Source of the DNA: JAMOAD01 sp023621955
GTDB taxonomy: Bacteria; Acidobacteriota; Aminicenantia; JAMOAD01
NCBI GenBank assembly: GCA_035403085.1
Contig: DAONEM010000001.1
Location: 1 to 64,000, forward strand
Reading direction: 5' to 3'
Length of the DNA: 64,000 nucleotides
Shown here: positions 48,265 through 57,556 of the stretch, piece after piece
Layout of the letters: every line of letters begins with the position of its first letter
Position numbering within the stretch: the stretch's first letter is position 1
The notes under the pieces: model-generated
The model's input: the letters and a program-made list of their open reading frames with translations, nothing else
Told to the model about the DNA's origin: nothing
The model's database searches: none
Made by a program: the position numbers and the translations under genes

Positions 48265-51087
48265 ATGAGAAGGACCATCACGGCGGTAGCTCTGGGAATC
48301 TTGCTCACCTGCTTATGTGGAGCCGAAACGAAGAGGGCCTTCACTCTGAAAGATCTTTACCGTGTTAAGTCGGTCTCCGAACCCTCTCTCTCACCAGACG
48401 GCGAAAACCTTCTCTTCACGGTGGGGGTCTCGGAGATGGAGAGAGGGAAGAGAAGGTCCCATATCTACCTCTACACCATGAAGAGCGGCGAAACGCGTCA
48501 GGTGACCTTCAGCGAAGGGAGCGAGTTCTCCCCCTTCTGGTCTCCCGACGGAAAGACGATCTTCTTCCTCTCCACCAGGAAGGAGGGAACCCAACTCTGG
48601 CAGATGAAGCTCTTCGGAGGCGAGGCCGTTCCCCTGACCTCTTTCCCGGCGGGAGTCTCCGATCCGGTCATTTCGAAGGACGGAAGCCATATTCTCTTTC
48701 AGGCTTCGGTCTTCCCAGAGTGCGGCGCCGACGGTTCCTGCCAGAAGCGGATGGAGAAACGTCTGGAAGAGGGCCCCGTGCAGGCCCACATGGCGGATTC
48801 CCTTCTCTACAGGGAGTGGGACACCTTCCGCGAGGGAACCTACAACCACCTCTTTCTTCTCAACATCAAGGACGCCTCCATCGTCGCTCTGACCGAAGGG
48901 AAAACGGACTACCCAACCTTTCAACTCTCCGGAGGCCGAGGGTTCGACCTCTCCCCGGAAGGGAAAGAACTCTGTGTCTCTTCGAAGCAGGTCTCCAATC
49001 CGGCGTTCTCTACGGACAACGACCTCTACCTGGTGGATCTGCTCTCCCAGAAGAGGAAGGCGCTCAAGCTGACGACGGAGAATCGGGGGAGCGATTTCTC
49101 ACCCCGCTACAGTCCGAACGGTGAATACATCGCCTATCTGACTCAGCGCATCGACGGTTATGAGAGCGACAAGATCCGGTTGGCCCTTTACGAGAGAAAG
49201 ACCGGCCATCACCGGGTTCTCACCGAAAAGGTAGACAATTGGGTCGAGAGTTTTCAATGGGCACCGGATTCCAAGTCTCTCTACTTCATCCTCCAAGAGG
49301 GGGGAAAATGGCCCCTCTACCGCGTCTTCGTCGATGGAGGAAAGGTGGAGCAGGTTCTCGAAACCGGCGCCATCACGAGTTTCATCGTCAGCCCGAACGG
49401 GCGAAGCCTGGTCTTCACGCGCTCTTCGGTGGGCGAACCCGTCGAGCTCTGGAGCTACCGGCCAGGGAACAAGGCTGAGACGAAGAGGTTGACCTTCTTC
49501 AACAAACCCCTCTGCGACGAAGTCGATATCCGTCCCGCCGAAGAGGTTTGGGTGGACGGCGCCGACGGCAAGAAGGTTCAACTCTTCATCGTGAAGCCTT
49601 ACAACTTCGATCCTGTCAAGAAATACCCCCTGATCCTCAACGTTCACGGCGGCCCCCAGTCCATGTGGGGTGACTCTTTCCGAGGGGATTGGCAGGTCTA
49701 TCCCGGAGCGGGGTACATCGTCGCCTTTCCCAACCCCCATGGGTCGACGGGGTTCGGTCAAGCTTACACGGCGGCCATCTCGGGGGACTATACCGGAAAG
49801 GTCATGGAGGACATCGATAAGGTCACCGAGTACCTCGCGGCCCTTCCTTACGTGGATTCTGAAAGGATGGGGGCCATGGGATGGTCCTGGGGAGGCTACG
49901 CCATGATGTGGCTCGAAGGCCATAACAAGCGTTTTAAGGCGATTGCTTCCATGATGGGGATCTACGACCTTCCCTCTTTCTACGGTGCCACCGAGGAGCT
50001 CTGGTTTCCCGAATGGGATCTCAAGGGGACTCCTTGGGAAAACGGAGAGGCCTACAGGTTGGCTTCCCCCTCATCTTACGTGGAGAGATTCTCGACTCCC
50101 GCCCTGATCATCACCGGGGAGAGGGATTACCGGGTTCCCTATACCCAGAGCCTCCAGTTCTTCACGGCCCTTCAGAAGAGAGGCGTTCCATCCCGGTTGA
50201 TCGTCTTTAAGAACGATGGACACTGGCCGGACAACACGGCCTCCATGCCGGTCTACTACAACGCCCACCTGGAGTGGTTCCACACCTATCTGGGAGGCGA
50301 TCCCGCCCCCTATGAGACCGAGAAGATGGTCAGAAACCTCCAGTTCGAAGAGGCTAAAACCAATGCCCCCACGGCCTTCAACTATCCCGACTTCTCCTCC
50401 CGGGCCATCGAGCCTTGGACGAAGCAGGTTCAGAAGCTGAGCTCCTCTCTCTTTCTCTCCATGAGCCAGACCGAGGGGAACACCCGGGAGAGGAAGTTCT
50501 CCCATCAGATGGATATCAAGTACGCTCAGCCCAAGTATGACGTCGCTCTCCGTTTCGAAAACTACTACGGGAAGAACAAAGAGACCACAAACCTCCAGAA
50601 AGGGAAGGCAACCCTCTCCTTCAACAGGACCTTGAAGGATAAGCTGAACTACAGCTCCTCGGCGACTTACGAGTACGATAAGATCACGAAGCTTCGTTAC
50701 CGGATCAACTACGGTCTTGGGCTGAGCTACGAAGATCGGACCAAGAGGGTCAACACTCTGGCGTTTTCTGGCACTCTGGCCTACGAACGGTCCCGCTACG
50801 ACGACGGAGCCACCCTTTCCCAAGACTCCCTCAGGCTTATCATGAGAGGGAAGTCTTCCCTCAGCATACAGGACAACTCGAAGTGGGAGACCTTCCTGGA
50901 GTACACTCCGAACATGACCTGCTGGGAGGATTTCCGTATCGAACTCAGGAGCTCCCTCCGTTTCCTGATGAAGGAACCCCTCTGGCTGAAGGTCTCTCTC
51001 ATGAACCAGTACAACAACTCGCCCGCTACGGACGGACTGAAGAAGAACGACATCACCATGGTCACAGGCTTCGAGCTCTTTATCTGA
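48265..51087 (+). CDS. Secreted S9 prolyl-oligopeptidase fused to DUF481 outer-membrane barrel
   Basis: A 940-residue protein; the ATG at 48265 follows GAGGAGG. After a signal peptide (about 1-19) comes a WD40/PD40-like propeller (about 30-440) and an alpha/beta hydrolase domain (about 450-685) with nucleophile S541 in GWSWGGYAMMW, an aspartate in the GERDYRVP loop and histidine in NDGHWPDN. Residues about 715-940 form a strand-rich domain matching DUF481 (YdiY-like outer-membrane protein): RINYGLGLSYEDR, FSGTLAYERSRYDD, LKVSLMNQYNNSPATDGLKK, NDITMVTGFELFI. This would anchor an S9 peptidase in the outer membrane. I know of no standard family with this architecture. Confidence 0.85.
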   Translation: MRRTITAVALGILLTCLCGAETKRAFTLKDLYRVKSVSEPSLSPDGENLLFTVGVSEMERGKRRSHIYLYTMKSGETRQVTFSEGSEFSPFWSPDGKTIFFLSTRKEGTQLWQMKLFGGEAVPLTSFPAGVSDPVISKDGSHILFQASVFPECGADGSCQKRMEKRLEEGPVQAHMADSLLYREWDTFREGTYNHLFLLNIKDASIVALTEGKTDYPTFQLSGGRGFDLSPEGKELCVSSKQVSNPAFSTDNDLYLVDLLSQKRKALKLTTENRGSDFSPRYSPNGEYIAYLTQRIDGYESDKIRLALYERKTGHHRVLTEKVDNWVESFQWAPDSKSLYFILQEGGKWPLYRVFVDGGKVEQVLETGAITSFIVSPNGRSLVFTRSSVGEPVELWSYRPGNKAETKRLTFFNKPLCDEVDIRPAEEVWVDGADGKKVQLFIVKPYNFDPVKKYPLILNVHGGPQSMWGDSFRGDWQVYPGAGYIVAFPNPHGSTGFGQAYTAAISGDYTGKVMEDIDKVTEYLAALPYVDSERMGAMGWSWGGYAMMWLEGHNKRFKAIASMMGIYDLPSFYGATEELWFPEWDLKGTPWENGEAYRLASPSSYVERFSTPALIITGERDYRVPYTQSLQFFTALQKRGVPSRLIVFKNDGHWPDNTASMPVYYNAHLEWFHTYLGGDPAPYETEKMVRNLQFEEAKTNAPTAFNYPDFSSRAIEPWTKQVQKLSSSLFLSMSQTEGNTRERKFSHQMDIKYAQPKYDVALRFENYYGKNKETTNLQKGKATLSFNRTLKDKLNYSSSATYEYDKITKLRYRINYGLGLSYEDRTKRVNTLAFSGTLAYERSRYDDGATLSQDSLRLIMRGKSSLSIQDNSKWETFLEYTPNMTCWEDFRIELRSSLRFLMKEPLWLKVSLMNQYNNSPATDGLKKNDITMVTGFELFI

Positions 51088-51149
51088 GAAACCTGTAGAA
51101 GGGATAAACGTAAGAGAACATAGATGGTCACTTCCGGAGGTAACACCCA

Positions 51150-52847
51150 ATGAGTCGAAAGGCAGCCCTTCTTCTCCTCTTTATTATGCTGGTGGTCTGT
51201 ATCGGGGGAGTCTTCTTCCTCGTTTCTCTCTTCACGCCGTCGGCTCCCACCCCCCGCGCCCACTCCTACCTCGTCCTCAACCTGGAGGGAGAGATTCCCG
51301 ACTACCCGACTGCTCGTTCCCTCTTCCAGAAAGAGGAACCCCTCAGCCTCTGGGGTATCTCCCAGGCTCTGAGAGAGGCCGCCGGCGATTCCCGCATCGA
51401 CGGGCTGTTGATGAGCGTCTCTTCACCGGGAATGGGAATGGCCAAGAGCGACGAGTTCTTAGGGATGTTGAAGGAGTTTCGAAAGGCCGGCAAGAAGGTC
51501 CATGTCTACCTGGAAGTCCCGACGCTGAAGGACTACTACCTTGCCTCGGAAGCCGATACGGTGACGCTCATGCCCTCGGGGGAGCTTCTCTTCACGGGCC
51601 TCTCCTTTGAAACAGTCTTTCTGAAGAACCTCTTTCAGAAGATCGGGGTGACCGCCGATTTCGTCCACACCGGCGATTATAAAACCGCCGGAAACACCTT
51701 TACCGAGAGCGCCTATACGCCGGCCCATCGGGAGATCATGGACTCCCTTCTGGATTCCTTTTACTCCCGTTTCGCCGAGGTCATCGGGCAGAGGAGGGGT
51801 CTCGACAGGAACGCCTTCGATGCCATGGTGGACAAGGGGATCATCCTTCCCGAAGAGGCTTTGGAGACGAAGCTCGTAGAACGTCTCGCCTTTCGAGACC
51901 AACTTGAAGAGGCTCTCGCCGGGGAGGGGAAGAAACTCTCGAAACTCCCTCTCTCCCAATATATCCCCAGGCCAGACCAGAGAAAAGGGTCGAGGAACAT
52001 CGCCGTTGTCTTCCTTCAGGGGGAGATCCGTGAAGGCGCGAGCGGGGAAGATCCTCTTTCCGGAACGATCGTCGGAGCCTCGACCGTCGCCGACGCCATC
52101 AAGGAAGCCGCTAAAGACGAGAGCGTCAAGGCCCTGGTCCTCCGGGTTGACTCTCCCGGCGGTTCCGCCATCGCCTCGGATCTGATTCTGAGGGAGTTGG
52201 AGAGAGCCGCCGCGAAGAAGCCCCTGGTCATCTCCATGGGCGATTACGCCGCCTCTGGAGGCTATTGGGTCTCTACCTCCTCCTCCCTGATCTTCGCGGA
52301 TCCTCTGACCCTAACGGGTTCCATCGGAGTCTTGGCGGGGAAGTTCTCCCTGAAGGGTCTTTTCGAGAAGGTGGGGATCTCCACGGATCGGGTGGAGCGT
52401 GGTAAGTACGCCCATATGTTTTCTTCCTCCGAGGCACTCTCGGATGAGGAGAAGGCCCTTCTGGAAAAGTCGGTCCGGGGTATGTACTCCCGCTTCCTCT
52501 CGAAGGTCGCCAAAGCCCGGAAAATGAAGGTGGAAGATGTGGACAAGATCGCCCAGGGCCGGGTATGGACCGGAAAGGATGGGGTCTCCAACGGCCTTGT
52601 CGATAAGATCGGCGGCCTCCAGGAGGCTTTGGCAGAGGCGATGAGGCTTGCGAAACTCTCTCCCTCCACGGCGGGAGTCTGCGAGTATCCGAAGCCGAGA
52701 AGCCGTTTGCTTGCGGATTTGAGCGACCTCGAACTCCTCAAGGCCTACGGCGGTGTCCTCTCCCCCCGAAAGGCGGTACAACGTCTTCCTTACAGGAACT
52801 TTCAGGCTCTGTTGCTTGTCCCCTCTTATCCAGTTCTTACACCATGA
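51150..52847 (+). CDS. sppA: Signal peptide peptidase SppA, 67K type
   Basis: A 565-residue double-domain S49 peptidase. One N-terminal membrane helix (about 4-28). The first S49 repeat supplies the general-base lysine (HTGDYKTAGNTFTESAY) and the second the nucleophile serine region (RVDSPGGSAIASD, MGDYAASGGYWVST, LTGSIGV). It degrades cleaved signal peptides in the inner membrane. GGAGGT precedes the ATG. The MBL gene begins six bases after the stop. Confidence 0.92.
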   Translation: MSRKAALLLLFIMLVVCIGGVFFLVSLFTPSAPTPRAHSYLVLNLEGEIPDYPTARSLFQKEEPLSLWGISQALREAAGDSRIDGLLMSVSSPGMGMAKSDEFLGMLKEFRKAGKKVHVYLEVPTLKDYYLASEADTVTLMPSGELLFTGLSFETVFLKNLFQKIGVTADFVHTGDYKTAGNTFTESAYTPAHREIMDSLLDSFYSRFAEVIGQRRGLDRNAFDAMVDKGIILPEEALETKLVERLAFRDQLEEALAGEGKKLSKLPLSQYIPRPDQRKGSRNIAVVFLQGEIREGASGEDPLSGTIVGASTVADAIKEAAKDESVKALVLRVDSPGGSAIASDLILRELERAAAKKPLVISMGDYAASGGYWVSTSSSLIFADPLTLTGSIGVLAGKFSLKGLFEKVGISTDRVERGKYAHMFSSSEALSDEEKALLEKSVRGMYSRFLSKVAKARKMKVEDVDKIAQGRVWTGKDGVSNGLVDKIGGLQEALAEAMRLAKLSPSTAGVCEYPKPRSRLLADLSDLELLKAYGGVLSPRKAVQRLPYRNFQALLLVPSYPVLTP

Positions 52848-52853
52848 GGTGCC

Positions 52854-53471
52854 ATGAGCGAACAAACCTATAAGTTAACGACCATCGTCAACTCCGGACT
52901 CTGGGCGAACTCCTATATCGTCTTCCGGGGCCAAGAGGCCTTGGTTGTCGACCCCGGCAGGGATTGGGAGCAGATTCTCAGGTTTCTGAAAGCCAACGCC
53001 CTCTCCTCGGTCACCGTTGTGGCCACCCATGGCCATTTCGACCATGTGGAAGGGGCGGCTCCTTTGGTCAAGGAGACTGGGGCCTCCTTCTGGCTCCACC
53101 GTGCGGACAAGGAACTTTACTACCATGGGGGAAACACCATGGACTTCCCCTACGAACGGCTGACCCGAATCGAGTGGATGGAGGGTGGGGAGGAGTTCCA
53201 AGTCGGAGGAATCCCTTTACAGGTGATCTGGACTCCTGGCCACACTCAAGGGTCGGTCTGCCTCTTCACCCCTCCCTACCTCCTCAGTGGAGACACCCTC
53301 TTTTACGGCAGCATCGGGAGAACGGACCTTCCTGGGGGCGACCTCACCGCCCTGCTCGGCTCCATCGAGACCCACCTTTTTCAACTTCCCGAAGAGACCG
53401 TGGTCTTACCTGGTCACGGAGAACAGACGACACTCCTGTTCGAGAGGGAGAACAACCCTTACCTGCAGTGA
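52854..53471 (+). CDS. Glyoxalase II-like metallo-beta-lactamase hydrolase
   Basis: A 205-residue MBL-fold hydrolase with THGHFDH (H59, H61, D63, H64), WTPGHTQGSVCLF, LSGDTLFYGSIGRTDLPGG and LPGHGEQTT. It is a compact glyoxalase II/YcbL-type thioester hydrolase; the exact substrate is not determinable. The stop overlaps the recombinase start as GTGA. Confidence 0.9.
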   Translation: MSEQTYKLTTIVNSGLWANSYIVFRGQEALVVDPGRDWEQILRFLKANALSSVTVVATHGHFDHVEGAAPLVKETGASFWLHRADKELYYHGGNTMDFPYERLTRIEWMEGGEEFQVGGIPLQVIWTPGHTQGSVCLFTPPYLLSGDTLFYGSIGRTDLPGGDLTALLGSIETHLFQLPEETVVLPGHGEQTTLLFERENNPYLQ

Positions 53472-54361
53472 ACCCTGAGGAGAAACAGTTTCCCTGGATC
53501 AACGAATTTTTGGCTTACCTCCGTCTTGAGAGGGGGATGGCGGAGAACACCATCCTCTCTTACGGGAGGGATCTGAAGAAGTTCTTTACGCTCCTGAAGA
53601 GGGGACCCGAGGAGGTCGACGAGGGAGATGTCCGTCAATTCATGCGGGTTGAACTCTCCAGCGGTGTCTCTCACCGCTCCCTTGCCCGTTCCCTGTCGGC
53701 CTTGAAGAGCTTCTACAAGTACAGAATCTACATCGGCCAGACCCTTGCCTCTCCTCTGGCCCTGATCGAACAACCTGAGCTCTGGAAGACGCTTCCTGAG
53801 ACTCTTTCCTTCGACGAGGTCGACAGGCTCTTGGGGCTTCCGGACGTCACCTCCCCCCGGGGGGTTAGGGACAAAGCCCTCTTAGAAATCCTCTATGCGA
53901 CGGGGATGAGGGTCTCCGAACTGACGGCGATAACCCTGCCGAAGGTCAACCGGGAGATGGGCTTCCTCAGGGTCTTTGGAAAGGGAGGAAAGGAGAGGTT
54001 GATCCCCTACGGTGAGGAGGCCTCCCGATGGATCGACCTCTACATCGATAAGTTCCGCCCTCTTCTTTTGGGGAAGAAGAGCACAAACCTCCTCTTCTTC
54101 AACCCTTTCGGAGAGGCCTTAACCCGCCAAGGGGTGTGGAAAATCCTCAAGGGGTACGGAAGGCTCATGGGAATCGAAGAGAAGATCCACCCCCATCTCC
54201 TTCGTCACTCTTTCGCCACCCACCTTCTCGAGAAGGGAGCGGGTCTCAGGCTTGTTCAGACTCTCCTTGGCCACTCCCAGATTTCGACGACCGAGATCTA
54301 CACGCTTGTCTCCCGAGAGAGGATGCGGGAGATTCATCACCGCTTTCATCCCCGCTCCTAA
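53468..54361 (+). CDS. xerD: XerC/XerD-type tyrosine recombinase
   Basis: A 298-residue recombinase with an N-terminal SAM-like core-binding domain (about 8-95) and a catalytic domain with all conserved residues: R148 (TGMRVSEL), the lysine in FGKGGKERLIP, H243 and R246 (HPHLLRHS), H269 (LLGHS) and nucleophile Y278 (TTEIY). Size and motifs are those of the dif-resolving Xer enzymes rather than phage integrases. Start GTG at 53468 overlaps the hydrolase stop; the longer frame upstream is antisense/out-of-frame with that gene. XerC versus XerD cannot be settled. Confidence 0.88.
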   Translation: MNPEEKQFPWINEFLAYLRLERGMAENTILSYGRDLKKFFTLLKRGPEEVDEGDVRQFMRVELSSGVSHRSLARSLSALKSFYKYRIYIGQTLASPLALIEQPELWKTLPETLSFDEVDRLLGLPDVTSPRGVRDKALLEILYATGMRVSELTAITLPKVNREMGFLRVFGKGGKERLIPYGEEASRWIDLYIDKFRPLLLGKKSTNLLFFNPFGEALTRQGVWKILKGYGRLMGIEEKIHPHLLRHSFATHLLEKGAGLRLVQTLLGHSQISTTEIYTLVSRERMREIHHRFHPRS

Positions 54362-54369
54362 TGAGGATC

Positions 54370-54398
54370 TTGTCGGTAGGCTCCCTTCGTGGTAAAAT
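54370..54398 (+). promoter_or_regulatory. Promoter of the glycosyltransferase gene
   Basis: TTGTCG (54370-54375) and TAAAAT (54393-54398), 17-base spacer; leader about 12 bases with GGAGG. Confidence 0.5.
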
Positions 54399-54416
54399 CT
54401 GCATCCCCGTGGAGGC

Positions 54417-55565
54417 ATGATGAAGATCTTGATGGTTGCTCCGGAACCCTTCTTCGAAGCCAGAGGAACTCCTTTCAGCGAATACTACAGGATCCGCTCC
54501 TTGCTCGAACAGGGCCACACTGTGGACCTCTACACCTATCCCCTGGGGGAAGAGGTCTCCTTGCCGGGGCTGACCGTTCACAGGAGCCTGAAGCCCTTTT
54601 GGATCAAGAGTGTTGTCATCGGCCCCTCCATCAACAAGCTTTTCCTCGACTTCTTCCTCTTCCTGAAGGCCCTCTTCGCCGCTTGGAGAGGAAGAGGGAG
54701 CTACGGTTACGTCCATACCCATGAGGAGGCCGGGTATCTAGGGGCTCTGGTCAAGAGAGTCTTCAAGATCCCCCACCTCTACGACATGCACTCCTCGCTG
54801 CCCCAGCAGATGATCAACTTCAACACCACGAAATCCTCCTTCGTGATAGGTCTTCTCAAGAGAGGGGAGGGCTTCGTCTTGAGAAGCGCCGACAGAATCA
54901 TCACCATCTGCCCGGAGCTCTACAAGTATGTGACCTCTCTCTTCCCAGAGAAGAGGGTCTTCCTGATCGAGAACTTCCTGGATCAGGAGTACGAAGTCGA
55001 CCCAGAGAGGGTCAAAGAGATCAGGGCCCTCTTTCCCGGCAAGAGGATCGTCCTCTACGCGGGGACTCTGGAGTACTACCAGGGGATAGAGATCCTCCTC
55101 GAAGCGACCAGATTCCTTCCCGAAGATGTGGCTCTCCTCTCGGTCGGGGGAAGGGATGATCAGATCCGTGACCTTCTCCGCAAAGGGGAGTACGATCCCT
55201 CCAGGGTCAGGCTCTTGCCCCAGGTTCCTAAGAGGGAGATCTCTTCTTACATCGCCGGGTGCGATGTTCTTGTATCGCCGCGCAAAGAGGGCACCAACAC
55301 TCCTCTTAAGATCTACAGCTACATGAAATCCGGCAAGCCTGTGGTGGCCACCTCGATTCTCAGCCACACTCAGATTTTGGATGAGACCACCTCGATTCTC
55401 GTGGAGCCGACACCCCAGGGTCTGGCCCGAGGGATTCTCGAGGCCTTCGGGGAGAGAGGCGTTTCCTGCGCGGCAAAGGCGGAGGAGTACGGGAAGGAGC
55501 ATTTCAGTCCGGAGAGGTACCTCCATCTCGTCGCCCTCTCCGTGGAGGGGTTAGGCCGTTCATGA
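54417..55565 (+). CDS. GT4-family glycosyltransferase
   Basis: A 382-residue GT-B glycosyltransferase: MVAPEPFFEARGTPFSEYYR at the acceptor side, HTHEEAGYLGA, VLYAGTLEYYQGIEILLEA, and the donor-binding VLVSPRKEGTNTPLKIYSYMKSGKPVVAT region with the usual glutamate position occupied around EGTNTPLK. Substrates are unknown; surface polysaccharide or glycolipid assembly is likely. The stop overlaps the phosphoesterase gene start as ATGA. Confidence 0.87.
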   Translation: MMKILMVAPEPFFEARGTPFSEYYRIRSLLEQGHTVDLYTYPLGEEVSLPGLTVHRSLKPFWIKSVVIGPSINKLFLDFFLFLKALFAAWRGRGSYGYVHTHEEAGYLGALVKRVFKIPHLYDMHSSLPQQMINFNTTKSSFVIGLLKRGEGFVLRSADRIITICPELYKYVTSLFPEKRVFLIENFLDQEYEVDPERVKEIRALFPGKRIVLYAGTLEYYQGIEILLEATRFLPEDVALLSVGGRDDQIRDLLRKGEYDPSRVRLLPQVPKREISSYIAGCDVLVSPRKEGTNTPLKIYSYMKSGKPVVATSILSHTQILDETTSILVEPTPQGLARGILEAFGERGVSCAAKAEEYGKEHFSPERYLHLVALSVEGLGRS

Positions 55566-56731
55566 GAGGAGCCGCCTTCTTCCTCTTCTTTCTCTTCTTC
55601 CTCTCCTTTTTCTACCTTCTCCACAGGGTCATCTACAAGCAGATTGTCTCAGGGTTTGCCCTCTCTTCTCGGGGTAGGCTTCTCCTTTTTCTCTTCTTCC
55701 TCCTCTCCGCCACGCTCTACCCGCTCACGACCTTCTTGGCGCGTTGGTTTGAACTCTATCCCCTCCACTACTGGGGCGCCCTCTGGATCGGAATTATCGG
55801 TGCGGCCTTCCCCCTCTTTCTCTTAGCCCGTCTGGTTTCAAGCCTTCGCCCTTCCCTTCTCAGAGGAGCAACGGCGACCGCCTTGGGGGCTACGCTCTTG
55901 CTGGTGTGCTGGGGGCTCTGGAACGCCTCAGGGGCTCCCCGCTTGACCGGTTTGACCCTCTCGATTCGAGACCTGCCCCCCCAGGCGGAGGGGTTGAAGA
56001 TTCTCCAGCTTTCGGATGTCCATCTGGGGAGCATGACCAGGGAGAGCTGGCTGAAGAGGCTTGTTAAGAGGGTGGAGAGCAGAAAACCGGATCTGGTCGT
56101 AATCACCGGAGACCTTGTGGACGGGGACATCTGTTCGGTGACAGGTTTCTGTGGGATCCTCCGCACCCTCCGTCCGCCCCTGGGTGTAATCGCCGTTCCC
56201 GGTAACCATGAGTACTACGCGAACTACGGGTATTTTCGAGAGGTTGGAGATAAGGCGGGCGTGAAGATTCTGGTCAACGAGAAGATCGACCTCATCAAGG
56301 GGGGACTTCAGATCGTCGGCCTCGATGACACAGAAGGGAGACGTACACCTTCCGGAGGCCCGGATCCGGTCAAGGCCTACAAGACGGTGGATCCAAGACG
56401 TCCGGTTCTCCTGCTCAGCCACAGGCCGAAACCTCTTCCTTCAGCCTACAGGGTCGACCTTCAACTCGCCGGGCATACCCATGGGGGGCAGACCTTCCCG
56501 ATGAACCTTCTTGTACCCCTCGCCTTCAAACAGTGGAAGGGTCTCTACAGGAGCGGCTCTGGATGGCTCTACACGTCGATGGGAACAGGGTTTTGGGGGC
56601 CTCCCTTGAGGATCTTTTCACAAAGCGAGGTCGTTGAAATCGTCCTCCGCCGAGCGAAGGAGGGGAGGGGAACCCTTCACGAAGAGCTCCTTGACTGGAA
56701 CGCTCCTTCCCTGTCGTCTCCATCACGTTGA
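55562..56731 (+). CDS. Membrane-anchored metallophosphoesterase (YkuE/YaeI-like)
   Basis: A 389-residue protein with four or five N-terminal membrane segments (about 5-140) and a calcineurin-like domain: LQLSDVHLG, VITGDLVDGD, VPGNHEYY, SHRP and LAGHTHGGQ, giving the full dinuclear-metal site. The family acts on phospholipid-like or UDP-diacylglucosamine-like phosphoesters in some members. Coupled to the GT4 gene, so a lipid-linked glycan role is plausible. Confidence 0.87.
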   Translation: MRGAAFFLFFLFFLSFFYLLHRVIYKQIVSGFALSSRGRLLLFLFFLLSATLYPLTTFLARWFELYPLHYWGALWIGIIGAAFPLFLLARLVSSLRPSLLRGATATALGATLLLVCWGLWNASGAPRLTGLTLSIRDLPPQAEGLKILQLSDVHLGSMTRESWLKRLVKRVESRKPDLVVITGDLVDGDICSVTGFCGILRTLRPPLGVIAVPGNHEYYANYGYFREVGDKAGVKILVNEKIDLIKGGLQIVGLDDTEGRRTPSGGPDPVKAYKTVDPRRPVLLLSHRPKPLPSAYRVDLQLAGHTHGGQTFPMNLLVPLAFKQWKGLYRSGSGWLYTSMGTGFWGPPLRIFSQSEVVEIVLRRAKEGRGTLHEELLDWNAPSLSSPSR

Positions 56732-56756
56732 CACTCGCTTTCGGGGAAGGTATAGT
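56728..56756 (+). promoter_or_regulatory. Promoter of the CsgG-like gene
   Basis: TTGACA (56728-56733) and TATAGT (56751-56756), 17-base spacer. Confidence 0.7.
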
Positions 56757-56787
56757 TTCATTATCCGGAACTTTTTTAGGAGGAAAA

Positions 56788-57504
56788 ATGAAAAAATATG
56801 GGGTTCTTTTCTTGTTCGTGTTTCTTCTGATCGCCGGTCTCAGCCTCTCCGCTGAGGAAGCGCCCAGGATCGGGGTTCTTCGCTTCACGAACCAAACCAG
56901 CGCCGGTTGGTGGTCCGCCTCGGTCGGGGACGAGCTCTCCGATATGCTGACGTCGGAGCTAGTGAGCATGGAGTCTTTCGATGTCCTTGAGAGAAAGGAG
57001 ATCAACGCCGTTCTTTCCGAACAGGACCTTGGTGAATCCGGCCGGATCGATCCGGAGACCAAGGCTCAGCTGAGGAAGATCAAAGGGGCCAGGTACCTGA
57101 TCGCCGGGACGGTCTCCTCCTATGAGGAGAATACCTCCGGAGGAGAGGGCGGAATCAGCTTTAAGGGGATCGGTTTGGGCGGGAAGAAAGATAAAGCCTA
57201 CATCGCCGTTGACGTGAAGGTCATCGATACGACGACCGGTCAAATCGTCGACGCGAAGACCATCGAAGCAAACGCCTCTTCCAGTGCCGTCGGCGTTGGG
57301 CTGAGCAAGGGTAGCTTCTCCGGGAATCTGAGCAAGTACAACAAGACCCCTGCCGGGAAAGCCATCCGTGCCTGCATCATCTACATCGCCGAGTACCTCG
57401 ATTGCTCCCTGGTGAAGGGGAAGAACGACCCTTGTATGGACCAGTGGCGGCAGATCGAAGGGAAGCGGAAAGCGAAGACCAAGAAGAGCATCAAGCTCGA
57501 CTGA
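56788..57504 (+). CDS. CsgG/FlgO-like secreted protein
   Basis: A 238-residue protein with a signal peptide (about 1-22) and a CsgG-type fold: RIGVLRFTNQTSAGWWSASVGDELSDMLTSEL (excerpted: IGVLRFTNQT), FDVLERKEINAVLSEQDL, ARYLIAGTVSSYEE and a later VKVIDTTTGQIVDAKT strand pair. There is no lipobox cysteine, so it is probably a soluble periplasmic relative rather than an outer-membrane pore. ATG at 56788 follows AGGAGG; an upstream in-frame TTG falls in the promoter. Own promoter and terminator. Confidence 0.82.
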   Translation: MKKYGVLFLFVFLLIAGLSLSAEEAPRIGVLRFTNQTSAGWWSASVGDELSDMLTSELVSMESFDVLERKEINAVLSEQDLGESGRIDPETKAQLRKIKGARYLIAGTVSSYEENTSGGEGGISFKGIGLGGKKDKAYIAVDVKVIDTTTGQIVDAKTIEANASSSAVGVGLSKGSFSGNLSKYNKTPAGKAIRACIIYIAEYLDCSLVKGKNDPCMDQWRQIEGKRKAKTKKSIKLD

Positions 57505-57511
57505 GAATAGA

Positions 57512-57551
57512 GCGGGGGAGAGACGCCTGGAGCTCTCTCCCCCGCTTTTCT
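57512..57551 (+). terminator. Terminator after the CsgG-like gene
   Basis: GCGGGGGAGAG (57512-57522) pairs with CTCTCCCCCGC (57535-57545) around a 12-base loop, followed by TTTTCTT. Confidence 0.85.
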
Positions 57552-57556
57552 TGAAG

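Noticed and set aside
57505..57556. Manganese (yybP-ykoY) riboswitch before mntP
   Set aside because: Only the terminator hairpin of the preceding gene fits in this short interval.
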